A stretch of DNA of 10,552 nucleotides from DATECU01 sp035286745 (GTDB lineage Bacteria > Acidobacteriota > Vicinamibacteria > Fen-336). Below, one piece after another: positions 1 through 6,136 of the stretch (the stretch's first letter is position 1; each line of letters starts with the position of its first letter). The notes under the pieces were generated by a model. It was not told the origin of the DNA and ran no database searches. It saw only the letters and a list, made by a program, of their open reading frames with translations. The DNA lies in the NCBI GenBank assembly GCA_035286745.1, contig DATECU010000210.1, forward strand, positions 1 through 10,552. Reading direction: 5' to 3'. The position numbers and the translations under genes are program-made.

Positions 1-950
1 CTCTTTCGGGTGGCCTTCTGCCCGGCGTCGTCCTGGTCGAAGTTGACTACGACTCGATCGCCGAAACGACGCAGCAGGCGGGCGTGGGCCTGGGTGAGGG
101 CGGTGCCGCAGGTGGCCACCGCCTGCCCGATGCCGGCTTGCAGCGCCCGGGCCACGTCGAGATAGCCCTCCATCAGCAGGGCATGGCCCTCGCGGCGGAT
201 CGCGTCCTTGGCCAGGGACAGGCCGTAGAGAGTGCGGCTCTTCTGGTAGACCGGGGTCTCGGGGGAGTTCAGGTACTTGGGCTCGGAGCCATCGAGGCTC
301 CTGGCGCCAAACGCAACCACCTTGCCCGCCTCGTTCAGGATGGGGAACACCGCCCGGTTCCGGAAGCGATCGTAGTGGCTGCCTCCGCCCTGCTTCTCCA
401 GCACCAGTCCCGCCGTCAACAGCGCCGGCAGCGGAAACCTCTTCCTGAGCGTGTCGAGGAGGTCGGTCCAGGAGTCGGGCGCGGCTCCGGCGCGGATCCG
501 TTCCAGCGTCTCCTTCTCGAAGCCACGCCCCAGCAGGTACTCGCGAGCCCTGGCCCCTGGGCCGCTCCACAGGTTGCGGGTGAAGTGCTGGGCGGCGGCG
601 TCCAGCAGGGCCAGCAGCTCCTCGCGCTCCTTGCGGTCGGGCCCCATCTCGGAGCTGCGCTCGGGCACCGGAACCCCGAAGCGCCGGGCCACCAGCTCAA
701 TCGCCTCCGGGAAGGCGACCCGCTCGTGGAGCATCACGAACTTGAACACGTCGCCGCCCGCCCCGCAGCCGAAGCAATGGAACAGGGGCGGCTCGGTGCG
801 CACGTTGAAAGAGGGCGTCTTCTCCTGATGAAACGGGCACAGGCCCTTCCAGGAGGTCCCCATCTTCTTCAGGGACACCTGTTCCGACACCAAACGGACG
901 ATGTCCGCGGCCTGCCGCACCTCCTCCACGAAGCTATCGGGAAACGCCAT
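1..950 (-). CDS. dnaG: DNA primase DnaG, N-terminal 316 residues (cut by left edge)
   Basis: DnaG makes the RNA primers for lagging-strand synthesis and works with the replicative helicase at the fork. My minus-strand translation begins MAFPDSFVEEVRQAADIV, as in the family. The CHC2-type zinc finger has CPFH at residues 38-41 and CFGC at 59-62, giving ligands C38, H41, C59 and C62. The primase core carries the conserved basic motif around 193-204 (YDRFRNR) and KYLNSPET at 225-232. The Toprim fold has the catalytic glutamate in MEGYLD (E261) and the metal-binding FDQDDAG at 304-310. The C-terminal helicase-binding domain lies outside the window. The start is ATG at 950. An AGGAGG sits just upstream, overlapping the mutS2 TAG stop, so the two genes are only 8 bases apart and probably translationally coupled. 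In many bacteria rpoD follows dnaG, but that would lie off the left edge. Identification is secure. Confidence 0.97.
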   Translation of the reverse strand, partial: MAFPDSFVEEVRQAADIVRLVSEQVSLKKMGTSWKGLCPFHQEKTPSFNVRTEPPLFHCFGCGAGGDVFKFVMLHERVAFPEAIELVARRFGVPVPERSSEMGPDRKEREELLALLDAAAQHFTRNLWSGPGARAREYLLGRGFEKETLERIRAGAAPDSWTDLLDTLRKRFPLPALLTAGLVLEKQGGGSHYDRFRNRAVFPILNEAGKVVAFGARSLDGSEPKYLNSPETPVYQKSRTLYGLSLAKDAIRREGHALLMEGYLDVARALQAGIGQAVATCGTALTQAHARLLRRFGDRVVVNFDQDDAGQKATRK

Positions 951-958
951 CCCCTCCT

Positions 959-3370
959 CTATTCCTTCATCTCGACCACGGTGGCGCCGCCGCCGCCTTC
1001 GCTGGCGCCCCCGCTGCGAAAGGAAGCCACGTGAGGGTGACCGTGCAGCAGCTCCACCACCGCCTTGCGAAGCCGACCCGAACCAAACCCGTGGATCACG
1101 CGGATCTCCCGGCGATCGGAGAGCGCCGCGTCGTCGAGCAGCTTGTCCAGGAGCGGCAGCGCCTCCTCCACCCGGAGGCCTACCAGGTTCAGCTCGGCCG
1201 GAACGCTTCCAGGGGTTTTGACGCGTTCCAGCGGCGAGGGTCGCGCCGGCCGGGCCTGGCCGCCGCCTGCCACCGCCAACAGCTCAGCCGCCGGCACCCG
1301 CAGCCGCTTGCCACCGACCGCCAGCTCGGCTTCCCCGTGACCCAGACTCATCAACTCACCGACCACGCCCAGGGTTCTGACTCGAGCCCGCATGCCGACG
1401 GCGAGCGGGACCTCGGCCAGCACCGGCTCCGGCTCCGCCTCGGGCAGATCCTGAAGCCCCGCCTGCTGCGCCAGGCGGATCTCCCGCACCGCCTCGGTGC
1501 GGGCGGTGGCAATCGCCGCCGGCGTGAGCCTGGGGGCCGCCTCCACGCGTTTGACGGCCTGCTCGATGGCGTCGGCGGCCTGACGCACCAGCTCCTCGCC
1601 CCGGCGCGCCAGGTCCCTGGCGAAGCCGGAAACCAGGGAACGCCGCCGGGCCTCGATCTCCCGCTCCTCCCCGCGCAGGCGCTCCTCTTCGGCTCGGCCC
1701 GCCGCTTGCTCCGCCGCCAGCTTGGCTCGATCGAGCTGAAGCGCCGCCTGGTCCCGCTCCAGCTTCTCAAGCAGCGCTTCCGCCTGGGCCTCCTTCTCGT
1801 CGCGCCGCGAGCGGGCGTCGGCCACCACCGAGGCGGGCAAGCCCAGCCGCTCCGCCATCTCCAGCGCCAGGCTCCGACCCGCCACGCCTAACGTCAACTG
1901 GAAGGTGGGCTGGTAGGTGTCGGGGTGGTAGCCGAAAGAGGCGCAGGTCACCCCGGGGGTGGACTGGGCGTAGGCCTTCATCAAGCCGTGGTGGGTGGTG
2001 GCCACCACCATGGCTCCCCGGGCTCGGAAGTGATCGACGATGGCAACTCCCAGCGCCCCGCCTTCGGTGGGATCGGTGCCGGCCCCCACCTCGTCGAGCA
2101 GCACCAGCGCTGGCAGCGCCAGATCGCGGGTCATCTCGACGATAGAAGCCAGGTGCGCGGAGAAGGTGGAGAGGTTCTCGGCGATGGACTGGTCGTCGCC
2201 GATGTCGGCGTAGATCCGCTGGAAGACCGGAAGCCGGGAGCCCCGGGCGGCGGGAACATGAAGACCGGATTGGGCCATGAGAGCCAGCAGTCCCAGGGTC
2301 TTGAGGGCCACCGTCTTGCCCCCGGTGTTGGGACCGCTCACCACCAAGACCGGCGCCGCGGCACCCACCCGCAGGCTGACCGGCACCGGCTCCTGAGCCG
2401 GCCGGCGGGGCAAGCCGAGGCGCTCGGCGAGCGCCGGCATGAGCAGCGGATGGCGGGCGGAGATGAGGTCAAGCTCGGCGCGGCTCCCCGCCAGCTCCGG
2501 CGCCACCGCGTCCATGTCTCGGGCCGCCAGGGCCATGGCTTGCAGCGAGTCCAGCTCGCCCATCACCTCGGCCTCGAAGCCCAGGTCGCCGGCCACGTCG
2601 CCCACCCGCCCGGTGAACTCGCTCAGGATGCGGATCACCTCGCGGCGCTCTTCGTCTTGCAGGGAGACGATGTCGTTGTTCAGCTCCACCGCCGGCATCG
2701 GCTCCACGAACAGGCTCGACCCCGAGCCCGAGCTGCCGTGGATCACCCCGGGGAGCTGGCCCCGGTGCTCGGCCTTGAGCAAGAGCACATAGCGGTCATT
2801 GCGGGTGGTGACGATCTTGTCCTGGAGCAGCCGCTCGCTGTCCCGGGAGCGCAGGAACGACTCCATCACCGAGGTGAGCTCGGCCTTCAGGCGGAGCAGG
2901 CTGCGGCGTAGGGTGGACAGGCGCGGCGAGGCCTCATCGGCCAGCTCACCCGAGGCCAGAACCGCCCGGCGGATGGTGGAGGCCAGATCGCCCCAGTGCT
3001 TCACCTGGGAGGCGCGGTAGGCGAGGGAGGGAGCTGCCTCGAAGGCCGCCACCCGCCGCGCGATCTCGCCGGCCCCTTCGATGAAAGACGCCACGTCCAG
3101 CAGCGCTCGCGGCTCCAGGTGCTCGCCGCGCACCCCAGCCGCCGGCAGAATCCGGTCAAGGTCGGGAAGATCGTGATAGGGCTGGCGACCCAGATGCCGC
3201 AGCAGGAGCACCGCCTGACCGGTGCGGTCGAGGGCGGCTCGAACCTCCTCCGTCTCGGTGAGCGGAGCCAGGCGAAGCAGGCGGTCCTTTCCCAGCGCCG
3301 AGCCGGCATGGCTCAGCAGGAGGTTGCGAATCGCCTCGAACTCAAGGGTTCGGAAAGTATTGCCGTTCAC
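959..3370 (-). CDS. mutS2: MutS2 family ATPase with C-terminal Smr domain
   Basis: MutS2 (also called RqcU) is a dimeric ABC-type ATPase. It was first linked to suppressing recombination and, in Bacillus subtilis, was later shown to split collided ribosomes for quality control. The 803 residues are normal for the family. Seen in order: N-terminal core and lever region (about 1-300); Walker A GPNTGGKT at 346-353; the signature stretch GDDQSIAENLSTFSAH at 391-406; Walker B LVLLDEVGAGTDP at 422-434, with D426 and E427; a TTHH switch at 458-461; a charged coiled coil about 525-610; a small beta domain about 655-700; and the Smr domain about 724-803 with HGFGSG at 760-765. The Smr LDLR motif reads LNLV at 727-730, so its Asp and Arg are missing. 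The start is GTG at 3370, chosen because the family begins a few residues before TLEF. GAGGGG lies only one base upstream, which is closer than usual. dnaG follows after 8 bases. Confidence 0.96.
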   Translation of the reverse strand: MNGNTFRTLEFEAIRNLLLSHAGSALGKDRLLRLAPLTETEEVRAALDRTGQAVLLLRHLGRQPYHDLPDLDRILPAAGVRGEHLEPRALLDVASFIEGAGEIARRVAAFEAAPSLAYRASQVKHWGDLASTIRRAVLASGELADEASPRLSTLRRSLLRLKAELTSVMESFLRSRDSERLLQDKIVTTRNDRYVLLLKAEHRGQLPGVIHGSSGSGSSLFVEPMPAVELNNDIVSLQDEERREVIRILSEFTGRVGDVAGDLGFEAEVMGELDSLQAMALAARDMDAVAPELAGSRAELDLISARHPLLMPALAERLGLPRRPAQEPVPVSLRVGAAAPVLVVSGPNTGGKTVALKTLGLLALMAQSGLHVPAARGSRLPVFQRIYADIGDDQSIAENLSTFSAHLASIVEMTRDLALPALVLLDEVGAGTDPTEGGALGVAIVDHFRARGAMVVATTHHGLMKAYAQSTPGVTCASFGYHPDTYQPTFQLTLGVAGRSLALEMAERLGLPASVVADARSRRDEKEAQAEALLEKLERDQAALQLDRAKLAAEQAAGRAEEERLRGEEREIEARRRSLVSGFARDLARRGEELVRQAADAIEQAVKRVEAAPRLTPAAIATARTEAVREIRLAQQAGLQDLPEAEPEPVLAEVPLAVGMRARVRTLGVVGELMSLGHGEAELAVGGKRLRVPAAELLAVAGGGQARPARPSPLERVKTPGSVPAELNLVGLRVEEALPLLDKLLDDAALSDRREIRVIHGFGSGRLRKAVVELLHGHPHVASFRSGGASEGGGGATVVEMKE

Positions 3371-3420
3371 GCCCCTCGCTCAGATTCCAACGGGAGAAGC
3401 CCCCCTTCGACCCAAACAGC

Positions 3421-3434
3421 TCCTGGCCCCAGGA
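3421..3434. repeat. Short palindrome TCCTGG-CC-CCAGGA in the mutS2 leader
   Basis: TCCTGG (3421-3426) and CCAGGA (3429-3434) are exact reverse complements separated by two bases. It lies about 50 bases upstream of the mutS2 GTG. As RNA it could form only a small hairpin, and as DNA it could be a dimeric protein site. I saw no other function. The rest of the 3371-3593 gap holds no recognisable gene and no second clear promoter. Confidence 0.3.
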
Positions 3435-3501
3435 TTCACCCGAGACAGAGCCAAGCCGGTGTGTGAGTTAAGGGGAGGGGACACGGAAAGGGCGCCCCGT
3501 A

Positions 3502-3540
3502 CCTGACCCGCCATGCCCCGCCTCCGGACCCAGGGTCAGG
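3502..3540. repeat. Inverted repeat CCTGACCC / GGGTCAGG with nested GACCCAGGGTC palindrome
   Basis: CCTGACCC at 3502-3509 is the exact reverse complement of GGGTCAGG at 3533-3540. The right arm also forms a tight palindrome, GACCC-A-GGGTC, at 3527-3537. GACCC therefore occurs twice in direct orientation (3505-3509 and 3527-3531), 22 bases or about two helical turns apart, and once inverted. The cluster sits just downstream of the predicted mutS2 transcription start. That position suits an operator or a leader hairpin, but no regulator is identified and no T-tract marks it as a terminator. Confidence 0.4.
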
Positions 3541-3554
3541 ACAGGACTAAAGAC

Positions 3555-3583
3555 AAAATGTGCAGAATCAACGGTTTTGTCAA
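3555..3583 (-). promoter_or_regulatory. Candidate sigma70-type promoter for mutS2-dnaG
   Basis: On the minus strand a perfect TTGACA (3578-3583) is followed, after exactly 17 bases, by CATTTT (3555-3560), a weak -10 hexamer. The site lies just past the stop of the upstream membrane-protein gene, in a locally AT-richer patch unlike the surrounding coding DNA. Transcription would start near 3548, giving a leader of about 178 bases before mutS2. The -35 match and spacing are good and the -10 is poor, so this is a prediction. Confidence 0.45.
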
Positions 3584-3593
3584 GGTCGGCGGC

Positions 3594-5159
3594 TCAGAAA
3601 CCGGGGCGCCGAGAGGGCCCGGGCGCGAACGTGACGGCAAAGAGGCGGGGCCGGGGCGGCCCCTGGGTCGAGGGGGCCAACGCCAGTAGGTTGTCACCTC
3701 GAAACAGCAGCCGGGCGGGCACGAACACGCGCTGAGTCGTCGGCTCCCCACCCAGGACCAGCGTCCCCAGGGCGATCCCGTTGACGAACACCGACACCGT
3801 CTGGCCGGGACGCCCCGCCATTTCCAGGGACGCGGTGAGCCCTTGGGGCCGCAGGCAGGGCAGCAGGATTCGCCCCTCTTTCCCCACCAGAAGGACCTCC
3901 GCGGTTCCGCTTCGCAGGTCGGGACCGAAGCCCTCGCGCAGGATCCAGCGGCTGCGCCCGGCCTGAAGCAGCGGGGGCAGGCTCTCGCGGGCCACCCGCG
4001 GCTCGAAGCCAAAGGACACCGGCCGCCCCCGATCGAGTTCGGCGGCCACCGCCAGCGAGCCGTGCAGGGTCGCCCACAGGGTGGGTGCGCTCTGCTCGCC
4101 GCGCAGCTCGATCCGCCGATAGGGGTCCAGGATTGCCAGGGGCAGCGCCAACAGGGCAATGACCAGCCCCGTAGCCGCGGCTTCCAGGCCCAGGCGCCTC
4201 GGCCAGGGGTGCCTCGGCCTCGGCTGGTCCAGGGCCGCGCAACAGAGCGCCAGCGCCGGCGGAAGGGCGTAGATGAGCAGGCGCTTCAAGTCAGAGGCCG
4301 AGAAGTGAAACGGGTTCAGCAGCGGCGGGACGATCGTCACCAGGAGGGTCCAGGCGGCGGTCAGGCGAACCGGTCGAGAGCGGTGGCGAACCGCTCCCCA
4401 GAGAGCCACCGTGCCTAACGTTAGAAGCGCACCGAGTCCCCCCAGTTCGGAACCCAACTGTCGCCCGCGCGCCAGCAGGTTCGTGAGCCGGCTCGGGGCT
4501 CCGGACGCCACCGCCACCGAGGTCCAGCCGAGATACAAGCTGAGAAGGACCCAGACCGCGGGCAAGGCCACCAGGCCGGTGGCCAGAAGAGCCCGTCGCC
4601 GGCCCTGGCTGCGCGCCCTCGTCAGGTACACCAGGGGCAAGAGCAGCAGGAAGAACTCCTTGTTCAGCACCCCCAGGATGGCCACCAAACCCAGGCAGGC
4701 CCACCCCGCGCCGGCCTGCAGGGCGAGCAGAAAGAGGATCTCCAGGGCAACGCTCAGCGGCTCGACCAGGACCTGGTAGCGCAAGATGGCGAAGCTCGGT
4801 GGGGACAAGAGGAAGGCCGCCAGGGCCAGCCTCGAGATGCCCACGCCGTGGCCCAACTGTCGGAGGTACAGGAAGAGAAGGGTGGCGGCGGCCACCATTC
4901 CCAGATGGGTCAGCCAAAAGAAGCCCCGCGTCGGGTCGCGACCGGGCCCCAGGGAAACCAGCCAGGGCGTGAGCACCCGGTACCCCCAGGGCGCCACCGT
5001 GAAGAACGCCGGGCGCTCGGCCATCAGGGCGTAGACGTGGCCGTCGAAGGCTGGGAGGTAGAAGCGATCGTAGCGGACCTCGCGGTAGTGGAAGGCGATT
5101 CCCGCCACCAGGGCCCCGGCCAGCAGGATGGTGCCGAGGAGACCGCGGTGGCGTTTCAA
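3594..5159 (-). CDS. Polytopic membrane protein, GT-C glycosyltransferase-like, with C-terminal beta domain
   Basis: This 521-residue protein has about nine or ten hydrophobic segments between residues 6 and 345. They include about 6-22, 84-100, 131-148, 153-178, 188-212, 239-257, 265-283, 292-310 and 325-345. The first large loop, about 23-80, holds an acidic, aromatic stretch (RYDRFYLPAFDGHVYALM, D31 and D39) followed by PWGYRVLTPWL. A long acidic first loop is typical of GT-C enzymes that use lipid-linked sugars. Residues about 350-521 form a soluble tail. Around 450-495 it has VSVFVNGIALG and a later RGDNLLALA, like jelly-roll or galactose-binding sandwiches. The start is TTG at 5159. GAGG overlapping the larB TGA lies 8 bases upstream, so it is probably coupled to larB. 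The membrane topology is well supported. Glycosyltransferase function is inferred from loop pattern and fold only, and no named family is certain. Confidence 0.7.
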   Translation of the reverse strand: MKRHRGLLGTILLAGALVAGIAFHYREVRYDRFYLPAFDGHVYALMAERPAFFTVAPWGYRVLTPWLVSLGPGRDPTRGFFWLTHLGMVAAATLLFLYLRQLGHGVGISRLALAAFLLSPPSFAILRYQVLVEPLSVALEILFLLALQAGAGWACLGLVAILGVLNKEFFLLLLPLVYLTRARSQGRRRALLATGLVALPAVWVLLSLYLGWTSVAVASGAPSRLTNLLARGRQLGSELGGLGALLTLGTVALWGAVRHRSRPVRLTAAWTLLVTIVPPLLNPFHFSASDLKRLLIYALPPALALCCAALDQPRPRHPWPRRLGLEAAATGLVIALLALPLAILDPYRRIELRGEQSAPTLWATLHGSLAVAAELDRGRPVSFGFEPRVARESLPPLLQAGRSRWILREGFGPDLRSGTAEVLLVGKEGRILLPCLRPQGLTASLEMAGRPGQTVSVFVNGIALGTLVLGGEPTTQRVFVPARLLFRGDNLLALAPSTQGPPRPRLFAVTFAPGPSRRPGF

Positions 5160-5169
5160 GAGCAGAGCC

Positions 5170-5925
5170 TCAGGCGGGCCGGCGCCTCAGGATGGTGGCC
5201 GCCAGGTAGCCGGCTCCGAAACCGTTGTCGATGTTGACCACCGCCACCCCCGAGGCGCAGGAGTTGAGCATGGCCAGAAGCGCGGCCAGGCCCTGGAAGG
5301 CCGCCCCGTAGCCCACGCTGGTGGGGACCGCGATCACCGGCGCTTCCACCAACCCGCCCACCACCGAGGGCAGAGCCCCCTCCATCCCCGCCACCACGAT
5401 CACCACCTCCGCCTGACGAATGGCTTCGGTGCGGTCCAGCAGCCGGTGCAACCCCGCCACCCCCACGTCGTGGATGCGCTCGACCTGGGCGCCGTGGAAC
5501 TCGGCGGTGATCGCCGCCTCCTCGGCCACCGGGATGTCGGAGGTGCCGGCGCACACCACGGCCACCCGGCCCGGGAGCGCTTGGGGCTCCGCCACCCGGG
5601 CGGTGATTACTCGAGCCGTTTGGTGATAGCGGGCGGCGGGCACCCGGGCCCGAACCGCCGCCGCCGCCTCGGCGCTGGCGCGGGTGACCAGGGCGTTCTG
5701 GGCGCGGCCGGTGATCCGCTCCACGATGATCGCGATTTGCTCCGGCGACTTGCGCTCACCGAACACCACCTCCGGAAAGCCCCGGCGCAGCGCGCGATGG
5801 TGATCGAGGCGCGCAAAGCCCAAGTCCTCGTAGGGCAGCGTCGCCAGTCGGCTGGCGGCGTCGGACGGCGAAAGCCGCCCTGCCCTCACGTCTTCCAGGA
5901 GGCTGAGGACGTCTCTCGGATCCAC
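5170..5925 (-). CDS. larB: LarB, pyridinium-3,5-biscarboxylic acid mononucleotide synthase
   Basis: LarB carboxylates nicotinic acid adenine dinucleotide at C5 and cleaves the phosphoanhydride. This is the first step in making the nickel-pincer nucleotide cofactor of lactate racemase (LarA) and related epimerases. The protein shows the family stretch LPYEDLGFARLDHHRALRRG near residues 30-49 and FPEVVFGERKSPEQ at 50-63. It also has CAGTSDIPVAEEA at 125-137 (PurE-like AIR carboxylase fold), PTSVGYGA at 201-208 and LNSCASG at 220-226. C223 corresponds to the cysteine that forms the NAD adduct in the Lactobacillus enzyme (Cys221). NIDNGFGAGY follows at 231-240. I chose GTG at 5925, giving 251 residues, the family length. 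AGAAGGGG precedes it at a suitable distance. The frame stays open to an ATG at 6138, but the extra 71 residues are low-complexity and would overlap the predicted promoter and the divergent gene. No larC, larE or larA lies in this window. Confidence 0.93.
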   Translation of the reverse strand: MDPRDVLSLLEDVRAGRLSPSDAASRLATLPYEDLGFARLDHHRALRRGFPEVVFGERKSPEQIAIIVERITGRAQNALVTRASAEAAAAVRARVPAARYHQTARVITARVAEPQALPGRVAVVCAGTSDIPVAEEAAITAEFHGAQVERIHDVGVAGLHRLLDRTEAIRQAEVVIVVAGMEGALPSVVGGLVEAPVIAVPTSVGYGAAFQGLAALLAMLNSCASGVAVVNIDNGFGAGYLAATILRRRPA

Positions 5926-5948
5926 CCAAGACCCCTTCTTGCTCGAAG

Positions 5949-5976
5949 TTGACGCCGAAATGATGTCGGATAGACT
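5949..5976 (+). promoter_or_regulatory. Candidate divergent promoter for the GT2 gene cluster
   Basis: On the plus strand TTGACG (5949-5954, five of six) is followed after 16 bases by TAGACT (5971-5976, four of six). Its -10 overlaps the -10 of the predicted larB promoter on the other strand, so only one of the two could be occupied at a time. The leader to the GT2 start would be about 150 bases. The evidence is moderate to weak. Confidence 0.33.
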
Positions 5977-6001
5977 ATAGCCGCGCGCCCTCGCGGCACA
6001 A
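5974..6001 (-). promoter_or_regulatory. Candidate larB promoter
   Basis: On the minus strand TTGTGC (5996-6001, three of six matches) is followed after 16 bases by TATAGT (5974-5979, five of six). Transcription would begin near 5967, leaving about 42 bases to the larB GTG at 5925. This agrees with the short LarB start and argues against the upstream ATG at 6138. It is a prediction from hexamers and spacing only. Confidence 0.4.
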
Positions 6002-6071
6002 CCGGCTCTGCCACCCGAGGCCTCGACCCGCGCCCGCTCTTCCCTCATCCAAGGGTCAAAAGGGAGTCGGT

Positions 6072-6101
6072 CCGCCCGTCGGCGGGGGGCGCTCTGACGG
6101 G
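6072..6101 (+). promoter_or_regulatory. Alternative leader hairpins before the GT2 gene
   Basis: Two mutually exclusive stems are possible. CCGCC (6072-6076) can pair with GGCGG (6081-6085) over the loop CGTC, or CCCGTC (6075-6080) can pair with GACGGG (6096-6101). A strong AGGAGGT follows at 6114-6120, 16 bases before the ATG and farther than usual. The arrangement might affect translation, but GC-rich leaders often show such pairings by chance. Confidence 0.22.
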
Positions 6102-6136
6102 AGCCGTTTGCTGAGGAGGTCGGTCCTGAAACGATC

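Noticed and set aside
84..1034. A 316-residue open frame on the plus strand opposite dnaG
   Set aside because: Antisense shadow of primase. The minus frame has the zinc finger and Toprim motifs and continues off the edge.
1925..2911. A 328-residue open frame on the plus strand opposite mutS2
   Set aside because: Antisense shadow. The minus frame carries the Walker motifs, and this translation is low-complexity with no recognisable family.
3371..3593. Possible intrinsic terminator after the GT-C-like gene
   Set aside because: No stem followed by a T-run is present on the minus strand. The inverted repeats lie downstream of a promoter-like element instead.
5128..5952. A 274-residue plus-strand frame opposite larB
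   Set aside because: LarB motifs are complete on the minus strand. This translation is His/Gly/Arg-rich shadow sequence.
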